A DNA stretch of 64,000 nucleotides from JAJECS01 sp965243625 (GTDB taxonomy: Bacteria; Chloroflexota; UBA11872), in contig CBDEVI010000002.1 of NCBI GenBank assembly GCA_965243625.1, forward strand, positions 1,488,001-1,552,000. The letters run 5' to 3'. The notes beneath the pieces were generated by a model. That model saw only the letters and a list, made by a program, of their open reading frames with translations. It ran no database searches and was not told where the DNA came from. The position numbers and the translations under genes were made by a program. Positions 33,285-41,485 of this stretch are shown here, in pieces; within the stretch, counting starts at the first letter, position 1; each line of letters opens with the position of its first letter.

Positions 33285-33367
33285 CGAGCCACTCCTCGGA
33301 AGCAATCGCCTTGCGCTGGCATGATAGGCGCGCATCACGCGGTCCTGGCGGAGGCGCGGCACGGCCC

Positions 33368-34261
33368 ATGCAAATCATCCTCTTCACCAAGTTTTTCGAG
33401 ACGCTGGAACCGCAGGCATTGGGCGAGCACGTCGCCGGCCTGGGCTACGACGGGCTGGACCTGACCGTGCGCCCCGGACACCCGATCAATCCCGACAATG
33501 TGCGAACGGCGCTGCCACCGGCGGCGCGACTGTGGGAATCGCTCGGTCTCTCATGCCCCATGATCACGATGCCGACGGACTTCAACGACCCGACGCACGC
33601 GGACGCGATTGCGATCTACGAGGCGGCGGCGGAGGCCGGCGTGCAGGTGATCAAGACCGGCTATTTCATCTTCAAGCCGGGTATGGACTACTGGAGGGCG
33701 GTGGACCATGGGCGCCGGCAGCTCGAAGGCTTCGAGGCGCTGAGCGCGCGCACCGGCGTCAAGTCACTCCACCACACGCACAGCGGCGCGGTGCTGGGCT
33801 CGAACTGCGCCGGCCTGATGCACCTGCTCCAAGGTCGCGACCCCGCCCACGTCGGCGCTTACATCGACCCGGGACACCTGGCGGTGGACGGCGAGGACAT
33901 CGACATGGCGTTTGCCATGTGCGACGAGTATCTGGCCGCCGTCGCCGCCAAGGACGCCTGCCACCTCCCGGACTCCCGGCCCGACGCCCCGGCGGCGTAC
34001 GGTCCCGCGTTCGTATACGTGGGCGAAGGCGCAGCCCCGTGGGGCCGCGTGCTCGAGCTGCTGGCCGAGCGGGACTTCGAAGGACCGCTCACGGTGCACA
34101 CGGAATACACCTCGCGGCAGGACGTCATTGCGACGGTGGGCGGCAAAGACCAGTCCGCAGACGCCGACGCCGTACGCGCCCGCGGGGCGACGCAGGACCT
34201 GCAGTTCCTCAGGTCGCGTTGGGTGGCGATCCAGCAAGCGGGCAACGGGGCAGCGTCGTGA
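33368..34261 (+). CDS. Sugar phosphate isomerase/epimerase (xylose isomerase-like TIM barrel)
   Basis: A 297-residue AP_endonuc_2-type barrel. It opens 'IILFTKFFETLEPQALGEHVAGLGYDGLDLTVRPGHPI' with the usual 'GYDGLDL'. Later metal-site elements include 'LHHTHSGAVLG' and 'YIDPGHLAVDG', with His and Asp in the expected places. Members isomerise or epimerise sugars or inosose. It overlaps the following SDR by 4 bases (GTGA), which suggests a two-gene catabolic operon. Confidence 0.82.
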   Translation: MQIILFTKFFETLEPQALGEHVAGLGYDGLDLTVRPGHPINPDNVRTALPPAARLWESLGLSCPMITMPTDFNDPTHADAIAIYEAAAEAGVQVIKTGYFIFKPGMDYWRAVDHGRRQLEGFEALSARTGVKSLHHTHSGAVLGSNCAGLMHLLQGRDPAHVGAYIDPGHLAVDGEDIDMAFAMCDEYLAAVAAKDACHLPDSRPDAPAAYGPAFVYVGEGAAPWGRVLELLAERDFEGPLTVHTEYTSRQDVIATVGGKDQSADADAVRARGATQDLQFLRSRWVAIQQAGNGAAS

Positions 34262-34983
34262 GCTCGTCGCGCGTGGCGGCGGTGTTTGGCGCCAGCAGCG
34301 GCATGGGCCGGGCTTCGGCCCTGGCGCTGGCCTCCGAGGGTATGGACGTCGCCGTACTGGCGCGGCGCAAGGCCGAGTTGGACGCTGTGGCAGCGGAAAT
34401 CCGCGAGTTAGGGCGCGGCGCCCACGTGGAGCCCGTGGACCTGACCGACGCCGCGGCGACGCGACGAGCGGTGCAGGCGGTCGTCGACAACCTCGGCCGA
34501 ATCGACGTGCTGGTGTACGCCGCCGGCTGGAACATTCCCAAGCGGCGGCTGGAGGAGCTGAGCGGCGACGACTGGGAAGCCATGCAGCGCGTCAACCTGT
34601 GGGGCCTCTACGACGTGGCGCAGGCGGCACTGCCGGCGCTGCGGGAAGCGCGCGGGCGGCTGGTCGTCATCTCGTCCGCCGCCGCGATCATGCCGGACGC
34701 CTCGGGCGTGGCCTACCAGGCGGCCAAGAGCGGCGAAGCGGGCTTCACCCTCGGCATGATGCAGGAAGAGGCGGCAAACGGCGTGCGCGCCACGGTCATC
34801 TATCCGGGTCTCACCGACACGCCGCTGCTGGAGCAACGGCCCACACCGACGCCGCCCGAGATCGTCGCCCAGGCGCTCCAGCCGGAGGACGTGGCGCGCG
34901 CGGTCGTGTTCGTGAGCACGCTGCCCGATAGGGCCTACGTGCCGGAGCTCAGCCTGCTTCCGGCGGCCGTGCAGCAGCGCTGA
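34258..34983 (+). CDS. SDR family oxidoreductase
   Basis: A 241-residue classical SDR starting at GTG 34258. The nucleotide site is 'VAAVFGASSGMGRASALALASEGMDVAVLARR', followed by 'VLVYAAGWN' (NAG-like) and the catalytic Ser in 'VVISSAAAIMPDASGVAYQAAKSG', where Tyr-x-x-x-Lys is YQAAK. The Arg-Arg after strand 2 suggests NADP. It is co-transcribed with the upstream isomerase. Confidence 0.88.
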   Translation: MSSSRVAAVFGASSGMGRASALALASEGMDVAVLARRKAELDAVAAEIRELGRGAHVEPVDLTDAAATRRAVQAVVDNLGRIDVLVYAAGWNIPKRRLEELSGDDWEAMQRVNLWGLYDVAQAALPALREARGRLVVISSAAAIMPDASGVAYQAAKSGEAGFTLGMMQEEAANGVRATVIYPGLTDTPLLEQRPTPTPPEIVAQALQPEDVARAVVFVSTLPDRAYVPELSLLPAAVQQR

Positions 34984-34999
34984 TTCGACGCGCCGCCCC

Positions 35000-35125
35000 T
35001 TGCCGTCATTCCGAGCGCCAGCGAGGAATCCAAGGGGCGTGGAGCGTGCGACAACGTCCTTAGATTCCTCACTTCGTTTCGGAATGACATGAGGGTTGCG
35101 TTTCGGAATGACATGAGGGGTGTGC
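35000..35125. repeat. CATTCCGAGCG-type intergenic repeats
   Basis: 'cattccgagcgccagcgaggaatccaagg' (about 35006-35035) is followed by 'attcctcacttcgtttcggaatgacatgagg' and a partial second copy 'tttcggaatgacatgagg' (35061-35118). This fills most of the gap between the convergent SDR and Gfo/Idh/MocA genes. Confidence 0.65.
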
Positions 35126-35202
35126 CACCGGGTGGCAATAGCGGCGCCCACCATCCAGTCCTGCGTCTCGAGAATGGGACGCGCTAAACCGATACCACGC
35201 CA

Positions 35203-36294
35203 TCACCGAAACGGGTCGTAGACCAACCCCAGGCTACGGTCGGATAGCGGCAGGTCGACGCGCACGTTGCCGCGGCGGTGCGACTCGTTGAGGGCGATTT
35301 CGATCTCCATCGCGTTCCGCACGCGACGCCCGCTGGCCCGCGGCTCGCCGCCGTTCTCCATGCACGTGATCAGGTCGTCGATGCCGTAGATCACCGACCA
35401 GTTGCGGGCCAGGCGCGGCTCGGGGAACGGCACCTCGACGCGCTGCGTGCCGGAAATGGTCTCCACGTCTTGCCACAGGCGCAGCTCTTGCCAGTCGAAG
35501 GTCAACTCCCCCGTTTCGCCGGTGATTCGCACCCACGGCGCGCCCGGACGCAGGCAGACGGGCAGGCCGCTTTGCAGTCGGATGAACCCGGCGCCCTTGA
35601 ACTCGCGCCCGTCGGCGACCTTGGCGTCGTCGTCGGCGATGCCGATTACCCAATCGCCCGGCGAATCGAGCAGGTAGTTCCACGAGTTGTGCTGCGCCAT
35701 CACCAAGTTTGTGTCCAGGCTCAGGAGTGGGCCGATCGCACCCTCGTCCAGCAACCGGCGCGCGTTGGCGACGGCGGGGTGGTTCATGCTGACGGCGCCG
35801 ACCACGAGCGGAACGCCCGCCGCCGCGCACACGTCGACCATGGCGTCGGCCCCGGCGAGCGTCGGCGCCATGGGCTTCTCCGTGATCACGCCTTTGGCGC
35901 CGTGCTCCACCGCCGCGCGGGTGGCCTCGGGCCTGAGTGCGGCATTCGAGGGAATACCCACGATGTCCAGGCGCTCGCGGGCGATCATCTCCCGGTAATC
36001 GTCGTAGAGGGCCACGCCCGCGTAGCGCTCACCGAACGCCTCTCGACGCGGATCCGAGAGCTCGCACGCGGCCACGAGCTCCGTCGCCGGGTGCAGCACC
36101 AGCGAGTCGGCGAAGCCGCTCGGCAGGCCTTCCCGGCCCGGGTGCGCTGTGGGCGGCGGGTCGCGGTCCGGCCGCAGCGGCGGCATGGGCGTGTCGCGCC
36201 CGGCGCGCCCGTAATTCGCCTGCTGTCGCGTCGCAACGTCGTACAGCCAGCCCATCCATCCCAGTCCGATGAGCCCTGCCCGGTAGGTCGCCAT
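35203..36294 (-). CDS. Gfo/Idh/MocA family oxidoreductase
   Basis: A 363-residue dehydrogenase. The N-terminal Rossmann is 'YRAGLIGLGWMGWLYDV'. The conserved 'ITEKPMAPTLAGADAMVDVCAAAGVPLVVGAVSMNHPAV' contains the EKP motif with the catalytic Lys. The C-terminal alpha/beta domain carries 'GDWVIGIADDDAKVADGREFKGAGFIRLQSG'. It oxidises or reduces sugars or cyclitols with NAD(P). GGAG lies 8 bases before the ATG. It is divergent from the rhamnosidase-like gene, which suggests a joint role in carbohydrate breakdown. Confidence 0.87.
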   Translation of the reverse strand: MATYRAGLIGLGWMGWLYDVATRQQANYGRAGRDTPMPPLRPDRDPPPTAHPGREGLPSGFADSLVLHPATELVAACELSDPRREAFGERYAGVALYDDYREMIARERLDIVGIPSNAALRPEATRAAVEHGAKGVITEKPMAPTLAGADAMVDVCAAAGVPLVVGAVSMNHPAVANARRLLDEGAIGPLLSLDTNLVMAQHNSWNYLLDSPGDWVIGIADDDAKVADGREFKGAGFIRLQSGLPVCLRPGAPWVRITGETGELTFDWQELRLWQDVETISGTQRVEVPFPEPRLARNWSVIYGIDDLITCMENGGEPRASGRRVRNAMEIEIALNESHRRGNVRVDLPLSDRSLGLVYDPFR

Positions 36295-36419
36295 GAGATT
36301 CGCTCCACCGCCTCAACGCCGACATTCATGGTACGCGCGGCGGCAGGCTGCGTTGCGGGCGCGGGCCGGTTCTGTTACGCACCATGGCAACCGGCCCCTC
36401 GCCGCATGAGAGCAGGCCA

Positions 36420-38975
36420 ATGACCCAAGTGATGCAGAGCGCACAGACACCCTCCCGGCGAGCCGTCGGGCAGTGGATTTGGATCGAGGGCGAGGCCAAG
36501 CCCTACAACTTCTATCTCTACGCGCGCGGGACGGTCGACGTTGACGGCGCGCCGGCGGCCGCGAAGCTCCACGTGACGGCGTCGGACCGCTACATGCTGT
36601 ACCTGAACGGCGCCTACGTGGGCCGGGGACCGGCCCGCAGCGATCCCCGATTCAAGACCTACGACACCCACGACGTCACCGCCGCGCTGCGTCCGGGCCG
36701 CAATGTCATTGCGGTGCGGGCCTATCACTTCGGCCAGCCCGTGGAGGGCGAGGGCTGGAACAGCATGAGCGGCAACAGCTTCACGGTGGGCGAGCGTGCC
36801 GGGCTGTGGGCGCAGATCGAGATCACCGACGCCGACGGCGCCACGCGCGTCAGCGGCACCGGTCCCGATTGGCGGCTGCTGCCCTCGCCGGCCTGGGATC
36901 GGAGAACCCCGCTGGTCAACTGCGGAATGATCGGGTCGAACGAGATCTACAACGCGTCGGCGGACATTCCGGACTGGACCGGGGTCGGGTTCGACGACAG
37001 CGAGTGGACGCGGGCGTGGCTGGTGCCGCACTCCGACAAGCCATGGCACCTGCTCGAAGCCCGCGACATTCCCCTGATGCGCGAAACCGACGTGCCGCCC
37101 GCTCGCGTGGCGCTGGTCGGCGAGTTGATCGACATGGCAAACGCACGGCAGACGGACATCTACCAGTTGATCCTGGAGGGGCTGCACTTCCCACTGGAGC
37201 ACGCGGTCGCGGAAAACGTCGAAGCCGTCCTGGACGACGGTCCGGACTCGGCGCAATTCCAGGGAGTGTTCGCGCCTCGCAAGGGCATCCGCGCGCCCTA
37301 CGTGATCCTCGACTTCGGGCGCCAGGTGTTTGGATTCCCGCGCCTGCGGCTGGAAGCGGAGGCCGGCGCCATCCTGGACCTCACGTACGGCCAGCAACTC
37401 ATCAACGACCGCATCCCCGGCGCGCTGTCCTATGCCGACCGCTACATCACCCGCGACGGCGACCAGACGTGGGAGGCCGCCGAGTACAAGCAGTTTCGCT
37501 ACCTCTTCATCGCGATCCGCAGCACCTACAGCCCGGTGCGCATCCGCTCGATCTCCCTCAATGAATACACCTATCCCGCGCCGCTGCGCGGCAGCTTCGA
37601 GTGCCCCGATCCGGTGCTCACCGGCCTGTGGAAGGCCTGCGTCGACACCACCGATCTGCATCTCGAAGACACGATCGTTTGCGACGCCTACCGCGAGCGG
37701 ATTCCGTGGAATACCGGCGACGGGAGCCACGGCATGCACGGCGCCTTGATGGCCTATGGCGACATCGCGCTCCATGACCGGTTCCTGCGGCAGTTCATCA
37801 CCACGGATCGCGGCGACGGCAGGCTGCAAATGGTGTTCCCGCGGGACAACCCGACGAACCACTGCCACCCGCAGTTTCTGTTGCAGTGGTCCACGCGCAT
37901 CCGGGAGCACTACGAGTACATCGGGCGGCGCACGCTCCTGGAGCAGACCTATCCGAGCGTGCGGCGGCTGAACGATTGGTTCGAGCCCTATCGCGACGAC
38001 ATGGGCCTCCTACGCGACATACCCGAGAACCTATGGATGGACTGGACGCCGGTTGACCTGCGAGGCGCGAACTTCAGCACCAACGCACTTTATGTCAACT
38101 CATTGGAGGACGGCGCCTGGCTGGCCGCCCAGATGGGGCGCGAGGACGATCGGGCTCGCTGGCAGGGCATCGCCGACGAGGTGCGCGCCGCGTTGCGGGC
38201 GCACTTCTGGAATGCCGATCTCGGCGTGTTCGAGGATTCCCACTACCGCGGCGAACTCACCGGCGTGACCGGGGAGCTGGCGCAGGGATTCGCGCTGCTG
38301 TACGGCATCGCCACGGACGACCAGGCGGGACGGATGTGCGAGAGCCTAGTCGGGCGCGGCGCCGAGCTGTTCGAGGCGTCGCCCCTGTGGTACCCCTACG
38401 TGCTCGAAGGCATGCTTGCGCGGGGATTCGGGGCCGAGGCGCTGCGAATCATCCACAACCGCTACGACTGGATGATGTCGGCCCACGAAAATCCGACGCT
38501 CTGGGAAGGCTGGGATCCGTTCACCGCCGGCTCGGCAATCAAGACCGACGCGGATTTCGAGCTCCGGAACACCGCCCACAAAGTCCGACCGGCGGGCGTG
38601 CGCAGCCTGGTGCACTCGGGCGGCGTGTACGTGGGCTGGGTGCTCTCGACCCGCGTCCTCGGCGTGCGCGCCGCCGCGCCGGGTATGTCGCACCTGCGCG
38701 TGCATCCCCGCACGGGCAACCTGGCCTGGGCGCGCGGGACGTTTCCGGTTCCGGGCGGCGACGTGCAGGTGGCATGGCGCCGCCGCGCCGGCGGAACGCA
38801 GGTGACGGTGGACCTGCCCGAGGGCCACACGGCGGATGTCGTGCTGGACCGCGCCAGCGACGCACCCTGCGTGCTTGCCCACAACGGACAGGGCTTGGAA
38901 GCGCCGGGTGGAGGCTCGACCGTCGAAGTCACTGTTGGCCCCGGCCGACACACGGTCGAACTGAGCGCGGAGTAG
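36420..38975 (+). CDS. GH78-like alpha-L-rhamnosidase-family protein
   Basis: An 851-residue protein. N-terminal beta domains carry the 'ASDRYMLYLNGAYVGRGPARSDPRFKTYDTHDVTAALRPGRNVIAV' block of bacterial rhamnosidases. An (alpha/alpha)6 barrel starts near 'SFECPDPVLTGLWKACVDTTDLHLEDTIVCDAYRERIPWNTGDGS', which aligns with the GH78 catalytic 'D-x-x-x-R-E-R-x-x-W-x-G-D' region. A C-terminal beta-sandwich follows ('GTQVTVDLPEGHTADVVL'). No signal peptide is visible, so it probably acts on imported oligosaccharides. ATG 36420 follows GCAGG; a longer start at 36384 is possible. The exact glycosidic target is uncertain. Confidence 0.82.
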   Translation: MTQVMQSAQTPSRRAVGQWIWIEGEAKPYNFYLYARGTVDVDGAPAAAKLHVTASDRYMLYLNGAYVGRGPARSDPRFKTYDTHDVTAALRPGRNVIAVRAYHFGQPVEGEGWNSMSGNSFTVGERAGLWAQIEITDADGATRVSGTGPDWRLLPSPAWDRRTPLVNCGMIGSNEIYNASADIPDWTGVGFDDSEWTRAWLVPHSDKPWHLLEARDIPLMRETDVPPARVALVGELIDMANARQTDIYQLILEGLHFPLEHAVAENVEAVLDDGPDSAQFQGVFAPRKGIRAPYVILDFGRQVFGFPRLRLEAEAGAILDLTYGQQLINDRIPGALSYADRYITRDGDQTWEAAEYKQFRYLFIAIRSTYSPVRIRSISLNEYTYPAPLRGSFECPDPVLTGLWKACVDTTDLHLEDTIVCDAYRERIPWNTGDGSHGMHGALMAYGDIALHDRFLRQFITTDRGDGRLQMVFPRDNPTNHCHPQFLLQWSTRIREHYEYIGRRTLLEQTYPSVRRLNDWFEPYRDDMGLLRDIPENLWMDWTPVDLRGANFSTNALYVNSLEDGAWLAAQMGREDDRARWQGIADEVRAALRAHFWNADLGVFEDSHYRGELTGVTGELAQGFALLYGIATDDQAGRMCESLVGRGAELFEASPLWYPYVLEGMLARGFGAEALRIIHNRYDWMMSAHENPTLWEGWDPFTAGSAIKTDADFELRNTAHKVRPAGVRSLVHSGGVYVGWVLSTRVLGVRAAAPGMSHLRVHPRTGNLAWARGTFPVPGGDVQVAWRRRAGGTQVTVDLPEGHTADVVLDRASDAPCVLAHNGQGLEAPGGGSTVEVTVGPGRHTVELSAE

Positions 38976-39090
38976 CTGCGGTGCCGGCGAGAATTCATTC
39001 GCCGTGCTCGCGGGCGCACGGCGGAGTTCAATTGGGGACAATAGGGTTGTGATTCGGACATTGCTTAGGGTCTGCCCCGTGCTTGATACG

Positions 39091-39115
39091 AGGGGCGGGT
39101 TTGAAACCCGCCCCT
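39091..39115. repeat. 25-base perfect palindrome
   Basis: aggggcgggttt-g-aaacccgcccct, 12-base perfect arms, in the gap after the rhamnosidase-like gene. It is preceded by 'ctgccccgtgcttgatacg', which resembles the nested palindrome found inside other repeats. It could form a strong hairpin on either strand. Confidence 0.75.
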
Positions 39116-39198
39116 ACTGGATTGTGCGGAGAACTTTTGAACGTCGAGAGCTAGGGTCTGCCCGGTACCGCGACGCTGGAACCAGCGTCATCCGACGC

Positions 39199-39813
39199 TT
39201 GGGCGCGCACTATCCACTACCCGTACGAGCGCAGTCTCGACTATTGACGGTCGCTCTAATCACCGCCGTCGTGGCGATCGTCACGATGGCATGCGATGTC
39301 GGCGGCGACGAACCGGCCACGCCGACTCCCGAGCCCACGCCCGTCGCCACGCCCACGCCGGCTGCGTCACCCACGCCGGAGCCCACGCCGACGCTCAGCC
39401 CCGAGGAAGTCTATTTGGTGCGCATCCGCAGCACTATCACTACGCTCCGCGCGCTGACCCCGGAAGTCCGCGAGCTGATTCAGGTGCCGCGCCTCGACGA
39501 CGGGTTCTGGAACGTGCGGCTTCGGGAGATGGCCCTTGGGCTGTCCAGCATCTTCGATCGGCTCGTTGGGCTAGACCCCCCCGACGACTGGGTGCGCTAT
39601 CACCTGACGCTGGTGTCCGCCCTGGGCTCGACCGCGGAGAACGTGAACCTAATCGTAACTTCGCTTGAATCGCTCGATTTTCAGACGTTCACCACAGCGC
39701 TGGGAGTGAGCGCGCAGGCCGTTGACCGCCTCGGGGAGACCGTGCAGGAGTACGAGGCGCTGGACCCCGGCGCCGTGCCGCCCATGCGGACGCCAGCGCC
39801 TTCGGACGGTTGA
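39199..39813 (+). CDS. Lipoprotein of unknown function with Pro/Thr linker
   Basis: From TTG 39199 the 204-residue chain has a hydrophobic signal ending 'AVVAIVTMAC' (lipobox). A ~30-residue linker of PTPEPTP-type repeats follows, then a mostly helical domain ('YLVRIRSTITTLRALTPEVRELIQVPRL', 'WVRYHLTLVSALGSTAENVNLIVTSLESLDF'). I recognise no family. The linker style matches the LCP and RCC1-GSDH lipoproteins in this window. The frame is open from 39004, but that part crosses the 25-base palindrome, so the later start is preferred. Confidence 0.6.
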   Translation: MGAHYPLPVRAQSRLLTVALITAVVAIVTMACDVGGDEPATPTPEPTPVATPTPAASPTPEPTPTLSPEEVYLVRIRSTITTLRALTPEVRELIQVPRLDDGFWNVRLREMALGLSSIFDRLVGLDPPDDWVRYHLTLVSALGSTAENVNLIVTSLESLDFQTFTTALGVSAQAVDRLGETVQEYEALDPGAVPPMRTPAPSDG

Positions 39814-39826
39814 GCCGCCTTCGGCT

Positions 39827-39904
39827 TCAGGCGCCCTGCAACTCCGGGAAGTAGGTCGCGTAGAAGCCGCGGTCGCGGGTGAGGAAGGCGTCGGCCACGA
39901 TCAC
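39827..39904 (-). pseudogene. 3' fragment of a PIN-domain toxin gene
   Basis: Reading on the minus strand directly after the AbrB-type antitoxin: V-I-V-A-D-A-F-L-T-R-D-R-G-F-Y-A-T-Y-F-P-E-L-Q-G-A-stop. This is the characteristic PIN/VapC C terminus ('TRDRGFY..YFP.L'). Nothing corresponding to the first ~100 residues (first Asp, central Glu) is present. It overlaps the antitoxin stop by 4 bases. It is the remnant of a deleted toxin. Confidence 0.7.
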
Positions 39905-40119
39905 CGTCCCCGGATTTCCTCGATGTAGTCGTCTACGTCGAATCCGGCGCCATCGAGGATTCCGTACACGCGATTCACTGGGTGCTGCGCGGCCGTGTCC
40001 GTTCTGATCAGAGGACCGTGCTTGGTCGGAACGACCTCAACCTCCACGCCCGGCTGCAGCCCATAGCGATCGCGCAGGGTCTTGGGAATGGTGATTTGTC
40101 CGCGCTTGGAGATTCGCAT
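39901..40119 (-). CDS. SpoVT/AbrB-domain antitoxin, partner toxin deleted
   Basis: A 72-residue swapped-hairpin AbrB protein. 'MRISKRGQITIPKTLRDRYGLQPGVEVEVVPTKHGPLIR' is the DNA-binding fold. The C-terminal 'VNRVYGILDGAGFDVDDYIEEIRGR' is a toxin-binding tail of the VapB type. Only a 25-codon remnant of a PIN toxin follows. It may persist as an orphan antitoxin or regulator. Confidence 0.85.
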   Translation of the reverse strand: MRISKRGQITIPKTLRDRYGLQPGVEVEVVPTKHGPLIRTDTAAQHPVNRVYGILDGAGFDVDDYIEEIRGR

Positions 40120-40261
40120 GGTGCGGCAAGTATGAATGACGCCCGACGAGAGTCATCCGACGCGAGTGGGTCGCACCGGACCGTCGCTTCCGCGAGGGGA
40201 GACCCTTGAACAATTCGGGCAGGAGACGGATTTGCGGGGATGCTGGGCGCTTCCAGGTTCG

Positions 40262-40310
40262 ATCGGACTGGATTCCGGCCTTCGCCGGAATGACGGAGGG
40301 GTTTCGCAAG
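40262..40310. repeat. dRS3-like hairpin in the 40120-40467 gap
   Basis: attccggc (40272-40279)-cttc-gccggaat (40284-40291) followed by gacggaggggtttcgc. The remainder of this ~350-base gap holds no gene or promoter that I can support. Confidence 0.7.
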
Positions 40311-40467
40311 GGTCTCTTTCAGGCGGAAGGCGTTTGGTCGGAGCCTTCCCAATACCATCTCCCTCTGGAATGGCATTCGGAGTCCGAACACAGCCATTCG
40401 TCGTCGATAGAATCGTGTCCCCTCAGCGAACGGATCCCGCGAGGGACCGGCGCGAAAGGCTGGTGAC

Positions 40468-41478
40468 ATGCGTCAGGTGGTGAAGCCCGTCGGGGCCACG
40501 ACAGCCGAGGTCGCTGAAGCTCCTATTCCCGAACCGGGTTCAGGTCAGGTTCGCGTGAGAGCCGTGCGGAGCCTTATCAGTACCGGCTCGGAAACCGGGC
40601 GGCTCACCATCGGCCCTGACGACGAGCGCTACTCGGCCGAGGAAGCCGCCGGGCAGCCCGTGCCATTGGGGTATTCGCTGGCGGGCGTCGTGGATGCGCT
40701 TGGACCCGGCGTCGCGCGCCACTGGCTCGGCCGGCGCGTAGTCGCCCGCGAGCCGCATGCCGACTACGTGGTGGTCAGTCCGCCGGCTGCGCCGGGTGAT
40801 CAACCGGACGTGTTCCCGATTCCGGACGGCATGTCGTTCGACACCGCGGCCTACTGGATCCTGGCCGCCGCCGCGGCCACGTGGGTCGAAATCGAGCGCG
40901 TGCAGCCACGGGACTCCGTCGTGATCCTCGGCCAGGGGTTGGTGGGGAGCCTGATGCTTCAGGCTCACAAGGCGGCCGGCCACGGTCCGGTGGTGGCGGT
41001 GGACGCCCTGGAGCTGCGGTGCGAGCTGGCCGACCGCATGGGCGCAGACATCGTGATCAACGCAGCCCGCGAGGACCCGGTCGAAGCGGTGCGGAGCCTC
41101 ACGGCAGGCGTCGGCGCGGACATTGTCATCTATGCCGTGGGCGGCAGGCACGGCGCCAAGGCCTTCCTCCAGGCGCTGGACATGCTCGCCGTCGGTGGGC
41201 TGCTTCATCTCATCGGGCTGTGTGAGCCCGAGCCCCTGCCGCTGCCGTCCTCGAAGATTCAGGGCCGGCGTCTGCTCGGGGGGTACTACGGGCGCGCCAA
41301 CGATGCCTGGACGGCGCGGACGGGGATGGAGTTGCTCGAGTCCGGCGCAATAGACGCCGCGGCCATGACCACGCACCGATTCCCCGCCGACCGAGCCGGC
41401 GACGCCTTTGCCCTGCTGCAAGAACGACCGGGCGACGCCCTTGGCGTGATCCTGGAGTGGGACGCGGACTCCGCCTGA
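40468..41478 (+). CDS. Zinc-independent medium-chain dehydrogenase (threonine dehydrogenase-like fold)
   Basis: A 336-residue MDR protein. 'GQVRVRAVRSLISTGSETGRL' and 'VPLGYSLAGVVDALGPGVARHWLGRRVVARE' form the N-terminal GroES-like domain. The zinc ligand motifs CGSD, GHE and the four-Cys loop are absent, so it is not a classical zinc alcohol dehydrogenase. The nucleotide-binding half is 'DSVVILGQGLVGSLMLQAHKAAGHGPVVAVDALELRCELADRMGAD'. This 'STGSETG' subgroup often sits in sugar or cyclitol gene clusters. The substrate is unknown. Confidence 0.8.
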   Translation: MRQVVKPVGATTAEVAEAPIPEPGSGQVRVRAVRSLISTGSETGRLTIGPDDERYSAEEAAGQPVPLGYSLAGVVDALGPGVARHWLGRRVVAREPHADYVVVSPPAAPGDQPDVFPIPDGMSFDTAAYWILAAAAATWVEIERVQPRDSVVILGQGLVGSLMLQAHKAAGHGPVVAVDALELRCELADRMGADIVINAAREDPVEAVRSLTAGVGADIVIYAVGGRHGAKAFLQALDMLAVGGLLHLIGLCEPEPLPLPSSKIQGRRLLGGYYGRANDAWTARTGMELLESGAIDAAAMTTHRFPADRAGDAFALLQERPGDALGVILEWDADSA

Positions 41479-41485
41479 ACGCCGC

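Noticed and set aside
36375..37910. 511-codon minus-strand open frame opposite the rhamnosidase-like gene
   Set aside because: It is a shadow of a high-GC gene: composition is Arg/Val/Gly/His-rich with no domain, while the plus strand matches a known family across the same bases. The same applies to the long antisense frames opposite the GT9, NHL and ABC permease genes.
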